Shown here: positions 1-9,806 of the stretch, piece by piece
Layout of the letters: every line of letters starts with the position of its first letter
Numbering within the stretch: position 1 is the first letter of the stretch
Assembly (NCBI GenBank): GCA_023053685.1
Contig: JALIGW010000029.1
Location: 4,536,501-4,600,500 of the forward strand
Direction of reading: 5' to 3'
From: Diadophis punctatus similis
Lineage: Eukaryota > Chordata > Lepidosauria > Squamata > Dipsadidae
Length of the DNA stretch: 64,000 nucleotides
Position numbers and translations under genes: made by a program
Notes under the pieces: model-generated
Databases searched by the model: none
Seen by the model: only the letters and a program-made list of their open reading frames with translations
Told to the model about the DNA's origin: nothing

Positions 1-445
1 CCACTGGGTGGGCCTTTCACCTCAAAACCCTGCCCAGCACTACCACATTTTACTGGGGGGTGGGGGGATTCCTGGGAGGCTTGGGGGGAGGGAGTTATAG
101 CAAAGGTTGAAGGAAAAAAAATCACAGACACAGTACAGTAGCACTGGCGAACACCTTTTGTTCAGCATCCTCTGGGCGGTTGACCAATCCCGATCCCTTA
201 ATCCCCAATCCTAGAAATTGGAAGGGGGGGCATTGCAATTAAAAATAGAAATCGGCGGTTTCAAACTGGGGAATGGATAGGAGAAATGAGAACCATCTGA
301 GCCCCTTAAGGCTCCCCCCCCCCCGAATCGGAGGACACCCTCCCCCGGTTCCCGGCCCAGTGAGTCGGCCTCCAAACGCCAAATAGCCAGAGACCGTCCG
401 GCGTCGGAGGAGGGAGCGTGAATTAGCGCTGTGGGTGCAATCTGG

Positions 446-487
446 ATACTAACTAACAGATACTAACTGTAACTAACAGATTAACGT
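446..487 (+). promoter_or_regulatory. short TAAC repeat cluster, MYB-like
   Basis: A run of related units (tactaactaacag, atactaactg, taactaacag, attaacg) gives several TAACNG-type words, one being TAACTG at 464-469, which fits the known MYB site YAACNG. The cluster sits in the CpG island. Its function is inferred only from the motif and it could be a chance local duplication. Confidence 0.25.
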
Positions 488-922
488 TCGGGGCTGCGCA
501 CAAAAAGTGAAAGGAAGTTTTTGCCGCGCCTTGCCTGTCTGTGTACAGTACGGGGCACGGTGGTATAAGGCGCATCTGATACTCCGGGCAGGCGAGGAAC
601 TAGGTCGGGGGCTGCTAGGAGCCGCGGAAAAGGGTCCGGATCCCGGTTCCGGTTCCGGGAGAAGAAGTCGGAGGGAGCCGGACAGGCGTTTTGGGGCGCG
701 GGGCCTTTTGGCAGACTGGAGAATGAGAAACGAGGACTCCCGCTTGCCGGCCGCCCTTTCGCCGGGCTGAGCGTTTGCAATGTCCTCGGGCCGAGCGGAG
801 CTCAGATCCTTGCCTCCTTTTGGACGGGACGATCACTAAGCCCGGCTCGCCTGGACGTGGGAAGCCCCGCGGGCGAAGGGGAGCGGAAAGGCCGGTCTCC
901 AAAGGCTCGGAAGGAACCGGGA

Positions 923-961
923 AGATTTTGCAAAGGCGCCCGGGAAGATTGCAGCGCTGTG
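923..961 (+). promoter_or_regulatory. candidate 23-bp-spacer recombination signal
   Basis: Read toward the coding side, the nonamer-like AGATTTTGC (923-931) is followed by a 23-base spacer (932-954) and the heptamer-like CGCTGTG (955-961). The J-side consensus is GGTTTTTGT-12/23-CACTGTG. The match is 6/9 and 6/7, and the GTG next to the coding flank is kept. The candidate joining segment begins directly after it. The match is partial and GC-rich DNA can produce such words by chance, so this rests on the combination with the following segment. Confidence 0.28.
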
Positions 962-1008
962 AGAGCAAGCTAGCTTCGCTTCCACCGGGACGCAGCTCCT
1001 AGTCACAG
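962..1008 (+). other. candidate joining (J) segment or 5' exon end
   Basis: The 47 bases read EQASFASTGTQLLVT in the frame that ends one base before a strong donor (CAG|GTGAGT at 1009). That one-base overhang is the phase needed to enter the Ig exon at 2768, giving ...GTQLLVT-D-PKC. J segments end in FGxGTxLxV(T). Here the GTxLxVT half is present with correct spacing to the splice site, but FGxG is degenerate: a Phe lies one residue too early and the expected Phe-Gly positions are Ala-Ser. An in-frame stop (960-962) straddles the heptamer boundary; V(D)J joining would remove it. The alternative is the end of a non-coding first exon of a CpG-island transcript, with the resemblance accidental. 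Confidence 0.3.
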
Positions 1009-2767
1009 GTGAGTCCGAAAGCGCTCCGCTTCGCCTTCTCTTTCTCGACTCACCCCCGGGAGGTACCCCGATGGCTTGCCGGGGAGCGAGGCTGGGTTTG
1101 TTCCGAGGCGGGGAGTGGAAGAGGGTCAGATCGCCGGGGAGGAAAGTCTTCCATTGCCGCCTGGGTAGTGGGACGGGTTTGCTCGCCTTTCGTTAGGTTA
1201 GACGTGCGAAGGGAGCGTCCAAGGCACCCGCTTGGCTCCCTCCCGGCACGAAGGTCCCGCCAGATGCCTGAAGGATTCATCACAGCGCGGGTGGGGGGTA
1301 GGTGGGAAGCAGCGGAGGAGAAGCTGGAGCCCCCCCCCTCCTCCCCAGTTCAGGCAGCAGAAGGGCTGATCGCTTGCCTTTGCCTTTGCCGGTGCAGCGG
1401 GCCACAGGGGAGGGTCAGCGAGGGTCCACTTGGGCGAAGTTACAAACTGTATCCGTGGCTCGGGAAGAGGCCACCCTCCTGTGAACAGGACCAGATCCTG
1501 CGTTCCCGAAAACAAGCCAGCAGATCTTTTCCTCCCGATCAGTCGGCCGTTTTCGCAGCTTTCTGAGAACTAGAGCTTTTGGGTCGCCAGTGGAGCTGGA
1601 ACGAGCGGCGAGGGGCAGGTTTGGCCAGCTGGTCGCTGAGATCCGGTCTGGAAGTGGAGCGCTGGAGCCTCCCAAGCTGTTCTGCTTTAAGACAACTCAA
1701 ACTCGGAGGCAGCTCTCATTCCTTCAGACAGATTTAAGGCAGCCAGTTGCTTTTCAGATAATATAAGTAGACCATACTTTCCATAATGCTCTGGCTGTTG
1801 GGAGCTGTAGTGCGAGGCACATGGATGGTGGCTAATTAGGGAAGGCTGATTTAATTGAACTAATGCTTTTAGTGGTGGGATGGCTTTCCAGTCGTTTTTT
1901 TTAAACGCCTGGTGACAGTCCAGACAAGACCCTGCAGTTTTCTTGGGTTTTTCAGAAGTGGTTTTTTCCACTGCCTGCTGAGAGAGAGTGACTGGCCCAA
2001 GGTCACCCAACTGGCTTTGTGCCTAAGGTGGGACTAGAACTCGTGATCTTCTGATATCTAACCCGATGTCTTAGTCACTACAATCTGTCTCTCAGTGCAA
2101 TTTAAGGGTTATCAAATTAAAAGAAACTAGATCATCCAAGCAGCTTTAAAAGCAAAGCAGCAGCAAGACCATACTTCATATTCAAAGGTTAAAATCACAA
2201 GACACCCCAACTGAATCTTGCGCTAGTTTATTTCACTTTTTGTTGGCATTTGTTTGGCCTATTTATCTTACTTTAAAGTTTTTTTTAAAATCTAGAAAAA
2301 TGTTCACTTAAGGAATGCTTTAGTATAAACAGTCTTAAAAGCAAGCCCAGCCAAAAGAAATGGATGCTGCCGTTCACAATTTTGAAAATACCCCTGAGCT
2401 AAAACCAGAGACTTTATTCTGTTTTAGTCATCCTGTTCATTAATATGATTCAAGGGTACCATTGGCATTAATTGATCTAAAAGCATCCACCCAAGTGGTA
2501 GCAAGTGCCATAATTAAACCGAAGTTCAGCCTTCTCCAACTTCATGCCCGCCAATATATATAACTCCAGCCGGTATGTTTCCAGAGGATTATGGGACTTC
2601 AACCTGGAATATCTGCTGCCACTCCAAGCCTTTCTTGAAAGGCATGAAGATTGAGAAGAGACCTTTCTTTCTTGACAGGCCGCTTCGTTTCTGAGTCTTA
2701 ATTCTAATCACAGGTTAAGGTTGGCTCAGTCTATAAGGGCAAAACACTGGTTATTTCTCCCCTGCAG
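1009..2767 (+). other. intron between candidate J/first exon and Ig exon
   Basis: The first 680 bases finish the CpG island. The remainder holds a SINE at 1960-2098 and AT-rich DNA. I looked for a leader exon (ATG plus a hydrophobic run plus a phase-1 donor) and for further J-like segments and found none. The best hydrophobic start, at 1786 (MLWLLGAVV), has no donor in the required phase and runs into a stop after 17 codons. Confidence 0.55.
1960..2098 (-). repeat. MIR/CORE-like tRNA-derived SINE
   Basis: On the minus strand the sequence has a tRNA-like B box (GAGTTCTAGTCCC) followed by the MIR-type core words 'gggtgacc' and 'ttgggccagtcac'. This is an old, diverged short interspersed element. 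Ends are approximate. Confidence 0.65.
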
Positions 2768-3097
2768 ATCCAAAGTGTGACAATCAGCCATCACCAAGCG
2801 TCGTTCTCCTGAGCCCTTTATGCCACAAAAAGCGTATCACCCTTGTGTGCCTGGCCCAGGGCTTCCACTACAAGTGGCCACTGGATGTGATCTGGAAGCG
2901 CGATGGCGAAAAGATTGACCGACTCTCCTCTGCTACTGAGCCAGTCAAGAATGAAGGGGAGTGCAACTTCGCCACTGCCAGTCGCCTGAGTGTGTTGGCA
3001 GAGGAGTGGCAGGAAGGCCACGACTATTCCTGCCATGTCAACCAAAGGGGGCAGGTGGTGAGTGACTCAGTAAACAGCAGTCCAGACCAGAAGACAG
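2768..3097 (+). CDS. Ig C1-set constant-domain exon, antigen-receptor-like
   Basis: The exon lies between a good acceptor (ttatttctcccctgcag) and donor (ACAG|GTAAGG) and is 330 bases, phase 1 at both ends, as in TCR/Ig constant exons. Numbering from the Asp completed at the splice, Cys28 and Cys89 (...YSCHV...) are the canonical disulfide pair, Trp43 (VIWKRDG) is the core tryptophan, and EEW 79-81 precedes the second Cys. The domain is about 110 residues, the size of a TCR gamma or Ig light-chain constant domain. Cys4, Cys19 and Cys66 are extra. Asn103 (NSS) is a glycosylation site. There is no in-frame Met, so translation must begin in an upstream leader or V exon not in view. The class is clear; exact identity is not. 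Candidates are a TCR-gamma-like constant region, a surrogate (pre-TCR-like) chain, or a novel V/C1 receptor. Confidence 0.82.
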
Positions 3098-3391
3098 GTA
3101 AGGAAATGCTGGGCAACTAAGCAAGCAGCAGGGGGATGAATCAATTGGCTGAGTTCTGTAATCAGGAAGATGTGGCCAGAAAGTGGCTTCGTCTTCTTCC
3201 TTTCTGGAAGAGAAAACTTTCTGGGCCTTGGAGGTTGATTTACTAGTGGTCTCAAGCACATCTGCTTCCCCCATCCACGTGGCTGTTTATTATTGGATCG
3301 TCTGTCTAAAGTCAGAGTTTTACAAGGAAGAGGGTTGAGCAGAGCTGGCAAAATGGCAAATTACACCCATCACCTCTACGGCCATATACAC

Positions 3392-3516
3392 GGAGGGAGG
3401 GAGGGAGGGAGGGAGGGAGGGAGGGAGAGAGAGAGAGAGAGAGAGAGGGAGGGAGGGAGGGAGGGAGGGAGGGAGGGAGGGAGGGAGGGAGGGAGAGAGA
3501 GAGAGAGAGAGAGAGA
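3392..3516 (+). repeat. (GGGA)n/(GA)n microsatellite
   Basis: Alternating blocks of GGGA and GA repeats lie in the intron between the Ig and transmembrane exons. The Ser/Pro/Leu and Arg/Glu/Gly frames over it are artefacts. Confidence 0.97.
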
Positions 3517-3857
3517 TGCCTGCATAGTCTCCAGCAGTCAAATTCTTCTGGCATATGGCTGAGGCAAAAATCCTGCAATTTTCCCTAGAAGCACAAGTAA
3601 TAAATCACATTTTAAAATTAACAATTTGCTACTTTTGCATGAACTATCCAAGAGGACTGGCCAAGACCTGTTGCTTATTTATTGAAAGGATTAGCATTCA
3701 GTGGAATGATATGGAAAAAGTCCAATTCAAAACATTTGGGTTGCCAGCTTTACAAACTGAATGGGGGAGGGGGGTATTAAAATATCTTGAAATGTCTCCT
3801 TAAGCGTGCCACTAGCTTCTGTTACAACAGCAACTTCTTCTTTCCTTCTTTCTTCAG

Positions 3858-3986
3858 AATCAACTTCAGATATCTCTGAGGTTCAACTCAGCCTTTATGC
3901 GGGGCAGTTTATATTCCTCCTACTAGGGGCCAAAAGCTTGGCCTACAGTGCTATTCTGGGCATCTACAAGTTCTATAGAAAAAAAG
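3858..3986 (+). CDS. connecting peptide and transmembrane exon of the Ig gene
   Basis: The acceptor is a pyrimidine tract ending TTCTTTCTTCAG; the donor is AAAG|GTAAGA. The 129 bases are phase 1 to phase 1. The peptide is a Ser/Asp-rich connector (ESTSDISEVQLSLY) and a hydrophobic helix at about residues 127-147 containing Lys136 in LLGAKSLAYSAILG, followed by basic KFYRKK. A lone Lys followed by Ser and, three residues on, a Tyr is the pattern in TCR gamma (LLKSVVYFAI) and close to TCR beta (LLGKATLYAV), where the Lys contacts CD3 acidic residues in the membrane. There is no Cys in the connector, so the usual interchain hinge disulfide is missing. CD3 pairing is inference. Confidence 0.8.
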
Positions 3987-4338
3987 GTAAGAGACAACAG
4001 TCTTGGCTAACAAAGAACAATTTTTTGATTCTGTTAAAACATCATATTGATAGTTTAATTATAATGTATTGAATAAGCCACAAATGACTTTACTCACACA
4101 ACATACTAAGCCAACAAATTATGGTGATAGGTTCACGCTAAGGGTAATTAAACCACATTATAGTTTAATGTGAAGTGCGAATCCTACTTTTGTATAGCAA
4201 AGGCCCTGATAGCTGTTGGATATAAAGTAAACACACTCTGAGGTGTCTTATTCGGGATATATGCTTAAGTGACAGGCAGCCATGTGTTGATGGTCATTGC
4301 TGACTGTATTCCTACATCTAAATTTACTTCCTTTGTAG

Positions 4339-4346
4339 GTCTCTAA
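4339..4346 (+). CDS. terminal coding exon (Gly-Leu-stop) and start of 3' UTR
   Basis: After the acceptor CTTCCTTTGTAG the reading frame continues for two residues (GL) and stops at TAA 4344-4346, so the cytoplasmic tail is only about KFYRKKGL. A very short tail with no signalling motif is typical of TCR chains. The 3' UTR then runs to about 4580. Confidence 0.7.
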
Positions 4347-4557
4347 TTGTGTTACCTGCTACAGCAGCATTCACTCCCTTACCAGCCAAGGCACAGATTT
4401 ACGTATAGCTGCAGGCCTTTCCCAGTGAAGATCCATTCCATTCTGACGTTTCCACATTCTTCATCTCAGCCTCTTCCTTCCAGAGGGACTCATTGGTCAC
4501 TTTATATTAAATTGTTCTATGCCTTGAGAAAATTTCAATACCTATTTCCTGACTCAT

Positions 4558-4563
4558 AATAAA
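4558..4563 (+). terminator. poly(A) signal of the Ig-domain gene
   Basis: A canonical AATAAA lies 212 bases after the stop codon and is followed within 30 bases by a GT-rich stretch (gttgtgttgtg), the usual downstream element. It closes the plus-strand gene. Confidence 0.75.
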
Positions 4564-4580
4564 GATGTTGTGTTGTGTCC

Positions 4581-5640
4581 TGATTTTTGTGTGGAAAGTA
4601 TTAATCCAGGTGGGTTTTCATATTGTCTCCGAATATTGGGTGAGCAAGAGGGAACGGCATCTATTCAGAGGAAATGACGGTGACACATTTTCCCATATAG
4701 CTATCTTCCAAATCACATCACCGCTCTCATTAAATCCTGGCTCGCCTGTACTTTACATGTTGGTTGGACTTCATGGCATTCAGAGTCTTCTGATGTCTTC
4801 CATCAAGGCAATGTGAATGTAGAAAGGAACAATGTCACTGTTGGATGGGCAGCTTTCAAAAAATGTGCTGGAATATGAATTCTGATAATAGCATCATACT
4901 GTGCTTCTATCACCATAGTCAACGGAAATGAAAACACAGATGGTTTCATTAGAACTGGTTCAGGGAAAGAGGGAAATAATTGTGATGGTTGCATAGTGGG
5001 AATGAGGATGGATGCCATTCAAGTCATGTCAAGCCTATTATCTAAGCTAGGTTTCAGCTTTAGACTCACCCAGATGCATTTCCCATAATTTCCCAGCCAG
5101 CAAGTCTGAGGGTTGGAGGACAACTAGGAGCCATAAAGTTCGGGATTAGACTTAAGTTATCATTTACAACAGCCTAATGAAATCTGTTTGTATATTGGGA
5201 ACAAAGCTGAGAAATGAACAGCTCTTTAAGCTTTCATTTTATAGTGTTGTATAGAAAGTACATTGCGTCCGCAAATATCTAGTTAGGTGATTTGAGAGAA
5301 ATCTTAAACTTATTCTTTTATATTAGTTAATAAAATGAAACAAAATCTGTTGATTAAATAAGATGTTAGGTTTTTAATGTGAAAGGATAAGGATCTAAGT
5401 TAAAAGTGTGTTTCAAACAATAACCGGTAATTGTTCAGATGAAGAATTTTGCTATGTTCATATAAAAGATTAAGTCTTGGTTTGCTTGAAAATGGTTTCT
5501 GGAATAAACCATAATTGGCTAAGTTTATAAAAGTGAATCTACAGTTTAAACACTGCATTCTAAACCCAAAACCCACATAGGTTGATAATAAAGTCCTCCT
5601 TAAACATAAGTTTTTTTTACAAAATTTCAAAAATATAACA
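4581..5640. other. intergenic, nothing recognised
   Basis: AT-rich single-copy-looking DNA. The short open frames show no domain, signal peptide or codon bias. Confidence 0.6.
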
Positions 5641-6900
5641 CTAGATATATTTAAGATGGAGAAAGTTAAAACTATTAAGTTAAAAAATCATAGTAATTAA
5701 AATTAACATTCCGCCAAAGTTTAATTTTCTGTCCAAATGCTCTCAATAAAAAATTGAAAATAAAGTATTAAATGATGGATAGAGACAAGTAACAATTTTT
5801 GGTGGACTAATAAATGATTGAGAATTAAATTTAAGTTAACTACTTAACTTTAAGTTTGGGGGAACAAGAGGGTCCAGCAACTCCAACCAATTTAATGTCT
5901 AACTTGGATTACAGATTGGATCATATCATCATTAAAACTTATGGTTGAATTGCCTTTATTGAAAGAACAGAAATCCCAAACCATTTGTACAAAAATCTTT
6001 GGACTGATACAAACAGAAATAAATGCCTTATAGAGAGATCATGCAATATATAAACAGTGTTTTAAAAAATTGTGATAAATACAGGAGAAGAATGACTTAT
6101 CTCTCACCTAGTTATTAAAATTTTATTTTAATAAAGAGGAAGCAAACTCAGTAGAGAGATAACAGTCTGTATAAACTGCAAGATTTGATTATTAAGAACA
6201 TATTTTGAAACTCTCTTTGAAAATGCCAGAATGATCCAACCATTTTCATTTTTCAAATAAACATTATAGATGTAAAAGAATCTCAAGAAAACAATTAAAA
6301 GAATCTCAGAAATTGAGTGGGAACACTTGGAGACTCTTAATGAATTTGAAAACCTTTTAACGCAAATTCAGAGCATTTGCTGGGCCTTATGTGTTGAAAT
6401 ATGTTCAGAAACCAAACGATTTAAAGAGGCTGTGATTAAATGGATGAAAATCCTACATATAATATTTAATATGTCTCAAGAGGAATTTCAATGGAGGAAA
6501 AACATTAAATTCACACCAAACATAATTAGAAAAAACTGGTATAAGGTATTTTATTGCTGATGTTTCACTTCAGTATTGTTTGCTAAAATGGACAGTTCAC
6601 TCTCTAAAAATTGTTGGTAAAATAACAACCAGGTTGGATCATTTTTTTATACTTGGTGGCAAGCTGAACAATTACAACAATTTATAATAGAATGAAACAA
6701 ATTCATAAACCTAAATTTCTTTTCCAACTTGCTATTTTTACTTAAATATTACTAAATCTTACTTTCCCACTAAGTATATCAAAAAAATTTTTACATGATA
6801 ATTGCTACAAAGATACTTAACCCTTCCTATTAAATACTCAGTCATTTAAAACTAATTAAGAAATATTGAAAAATTTAATCTAAATCCATCATGCTGGTAA
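5640..6900 (+). mobile_element. decayed L1-type LINE fragment
   Basis: The A-rich plus strand carries broken pieces of L1 ORF2 C-terminal coding. One is the frame at 6327-6557 (ending FTPNIIRKNWYKVFYC). After a frame change, about 6595-6670 reads SKNCW*NNNQVGSFFYTWWQ, like the Cys/Trp-rich end of L1 ORF2. Multiple stops and frame shifts make it inactive. Boundaries are approximate. Confidence 0.6.
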
Positions 6901-6985
6901 ACTCACTATTTAGTTACTCTAGATTTTCTTTTTTTCTTCTTGTTTCTCTCTTTTTTCCCTTTTCTCAAAAAAGTAACAAAATACA

Positions 6986-6987
<2 letters not shown>

Positions 6988-7036
<49 letters not shown>
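6988..7036 (+). repeat. (CA)n microsatellite
   Basis: About 24 uninterrupted CA units. Confidence 0.97.
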
Positions 7037-7037
<1 letters not shown>

Positions 7038-8328
7038 TTTGGTTTAGTATGATGTGGCCACTCAGGGTTTTATTCCCCTATTCAGGCTAGCGTAGCATAT
7101 GAATCATGAGATGCAGGAATGGTTCTGTCCCCCCTGCCATCATTTTGAATAAAGCTATGTTGCCAAGGCATTGCATTGGATTCAAGTTGGATACTTTAGG
7201 GATTTAGTGAAAAAAGAAAAGGTAAATAAAACTTCTAACCTAGACTATTTATGATTGATCTATCTTCAAAGAATGTGTGTTGTTTCAAGTTGGGGGCCAT
7301 ACTTGACCAGGACAAAGGAATGATTGGTGAGGAGAACAGAACCATATTTAAATTTAATTAAAATGTCAAAACAATGACCGTCCCAAAGGTGCTTTTTCAG
7401 AGGCAACTGGACTTTCTGGGTTTTCTTTGAAGATGTTTCCCTTCTCATCCAAGAAGCGAAAACCAGAGAAAAACCAGAAAGTCCAGTTGCCCCTTGAAAA
7501 AGCACCTTTGGGACAACCATGACCTGGATGACTGAGAATCTCCACAGACAATACCAAGAATACAATCATTGTTTCTGTGTTAATACTTTTCTCCATCTAT
7601 CAAGTTCAGACTTAAAATTAGTTATTATGGGGGCAGGGGCTGTGCAGTAGGGACAAGCCTTTTGGTGAGCCATTTTCATTTCTGAGTTTTCTAGCAGTCA
7701 ATTTTTTGTTTTTTTTAAAAGAATAATTTCTCATCCAGATGCTTTAAAGTATTCTGGTGATTAGCTAATATGCTTAGAACACCACTGAAGTGATGGCTTG
7801 TTTATTTATATTCATTTAAAATATGCGCACAACACATCTTATTTTAAAACAGCTCAAAATAATTTACACATGCAACCATTCAAACGATTAATACAACATA
7901 AATTCAATTCAATTATTATATTTTAATCAGCAGCATAACATCACAGTAAGAGAGGGGGAAAGCAGCAACATAAAGTCAAAAATATCACAAGAGTATTATT
8001 ATTAAAAACCTGGGACACTAACAGCATCTTTGCCTAGCATAAAAAGGCAATAAAATGGTAACAGATGTACCAAAAACAACCAGCGATAAGTCCTACTCCC
8101 AGGTAACCATTTGCCATCCAGGTGTAAGCAAGAACCACTTGTAGGCGGTTGTAGCTACACCTTGTCTGGACAACAAGATGCCAGGCCAATGGTACTGAAA
8201 ATTGCTGAGGAGGTCCAGGAAAATCAATAAAGTTCATTTATTTAAAGCATTTTTATGGTTGCTCAGCTCAGACAATGTGACTCAGTGGCGTACAAAAGAA
8301 AGACAAATATATCTCTCTCTCTTCTGTC

Positions 8329-8330
<2 letters not shown>
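7037..8330. other. intergenic, mostly unrecognised
   Basis: Apart from the fold-back element at 7379-7514 I see AT-rich DNA with no supported exon. Frames here are short and unrelated to known domains. Confidence 0.5.
7379..7514. mobile_element. fold-back (palindromic) non-autonomous element
   Basis: The left arm (gtcccaaaggtgctttttc) and the right arm (gaaaaagcacctttgggac) are inverted copies, and the inverted match continues inward with a small centre near the 'cttctcatccaagaag' words. A relative lies at 31348-31525. Both carry the phrase 'cttctcatcc'. Confidence 0.7.
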
Positions 8331-8367
<37 letters not shown>

Positions 8368-8399
8368 TCATTTTCATTTATCAGCAAAAAATGTTACAG

Positions 8400-8431
<32 letters not shown>

Positions 8432-8450
8432 CTCACACACACACAGATAC
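8331..8450 (+). repeat. (TG)n and (CA)n/(TA)n microsatellites around a SINE tail
   Basis: (TG)n at 8331-8363 and (CA)n/(TA)n at 8399-8450 flank 'cattttcatttatcagcaa', the same tail seen in the inverted SINE pair at 13857-14244. This looks like a truncated copy of that SINE whose ends have become microsatellites. Confidence 0.75.
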
Positions 8451-9571
8451 ACACATACAAACATACGTGCGTGCACACACAAACACACCAAGTAGACAAT
8501 AAATGGTAAAAATGGCTGATGTATAACACCTAAAAATGAGAACTCTATTCATCCTGTTTTTTTTCCCGTCAAAGAACATCCAACATCAAGCAAGGTTCTT
8601 TCAGTGCCAAAACTGAACCTGAACTGCATCTGAGGTCGACCTAATCTATTTCATCGAAGAGTATTTGGATCCAATCAACCACTTTATTTCATTATATGTT
8701 TAAAATATATGTTTAAAACACAAAGGGAACGCCGGCCGAGTCAAACTTGTGTTTGTTTAATCCTTGTCAGCTTCCCCCAGCAACTGTTGCATCCCAAAGC
8801 AGAGCAAATGTTGGGGGTTCCTGCTAATTTTATTGTTGCTGTTTATAACTGTAACATTAGAAAAAAAATGCCTCCCCCCCATAGAAATGACTCATTTCTA
8901 GCTTCTCTATCTGGTTGATCTGCAGCTGCAGGAACTGTTTCCTGCCGCAGAGAGGCTTGTTTTGTTATTAAGAACAGGGTTGCCTCCATTTTATGAAAGA
9001 AAAGAAACAAGCATTGTAAAAACCCTTACCCGTTTAGCACCTGCATCATCAAGGCAGCTATTCTACCACAACACGATCATATTCTACCACTACAGATGAC
9101 GGGGTGGGGGTGGGAAGTGAGATTGGCCTTTTTTTAAAAAAAGCCTTCTTTCTCTGTTGTTCTTAAAGAAGGCTGCGTTTTCCCCTTTGTACATTGCTGA
9201 ATGTTTCTCAGGACGTTATCAAATAAAAGCCACATTTTAAGATGCTATTATGGCTCCAAAGGTTTTGGCTCCGTTCATGAGACACCATAGCGTAGATGCC
9301 CAACGCTTGTATTCATTGATACAGAGTGGTATGTCACACTGAGCTCTACCTCCTTTCCTTAGACTGATTCAAGCTGAGCTGGTGACTTCATGTTCAGATC
9401 CAAGCAGTTTTCTTGGCAATCCCACAAAAATGATTTGGCACTGCCAGCTTCTCCGATGTTTCTTGGTTTTCCCATATACCAACAGCCCTGACGTTCTCTG
9501 GAAATCTCCTGTCGAAGCACTGATCAGAAGAAGTATGCCAGGCGGTGCCACCTGCTAAGATGGTGTTAGTC
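8451..9571. other. intergenic, nothing recognised
   Basis: No exon, repeat or RNA gene that I can support, apart from a short homopyrimidine/homopurine patch near 9130. Confidence 0.5.
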
Positions 9572-9806
9572 CAGTGGTGAAATCCAAATTTTTTTACTAA
9601 CGGTTCTATGGGTGTGGCTTGGTGGGCGTGGTGTGGCTTGGTGGGCGTGGCTTGGTGGGCATGGCAGGGGAAAGATACTGCAAAATCTCCATTCCCACCC
9701 CACTCTGGGACCAACCATAGGTGGTATTTGCTGGTTCTCCGAACTACTCAACATTTCCGCTACCGGTTCTCCAGAACCTGTCAGAACCTGCTGGATTTCA
9801 CCCCTG
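9572..9806. mobile_element. hAT-like non-autonomous element, 'gtgaaatcc' family
   Basis: The ends are inverted (CAGTGGTGAAATCC ... GGATTTCACCCCTG) and the flanks are an 8-base duplication, tgttagtc/ggttagtc (7/8). The interior has tandem 'ggtgggcgtggctt' units and 'accggttct' motifs. hAT assignment rests on the CAGNGGT end and 8-bp duplication. Confidence 0.8.

Larger units (their letters stand above)
340..1690. promoter_or_regulatory. CpG island
   Basis: This stretch is GC-rich and dense in CG dinucleotides, in contrast to the AT-rich DNA after 1.7 kb. It is likely a CpG-island promoter. Its gene is uncertain. It may drive the Ig-domain gene on the plus strand through the donor at 1008/1009, or a gene running off the left edge on the minus strand. 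The open frames inside it (for example 1009-1566) are Pro/Arg/Gly-rich, lack recognisable domains, and are what GC-rich DNA gives by chance. Confidence 0.7.

Noticed and set aside
1..339. V-type exon at the left edge
   Set aside because: No open frame with YYC/FGxG landmarks; only G-rich and A-rich runs.
427..433. Second heptamer-like CGCTGTG as another J signal
   Set aside because: No nonamer at 12 or 23 bases and no J-like reading or donor after it.
1009..1566. 185-codon open frame as a gene
   Set aside because: It begins at GTG directly in a splice donor, is compositionally GC-driven, and has no recognisable domain.
1786..1836. MLWLLGAVV... as a signal-peptide exon for the Ig gene
   Set aside because: No donor in phase 1 follows, the frame stops after 17 codons, and the words resemble a common 'gggagctgtagt' repeat scrap.
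3293..3578. Ser/Pro/Leu and Arg/Glu frames
   Set aside because: They are translations of the GGGA/GA microsatellite.
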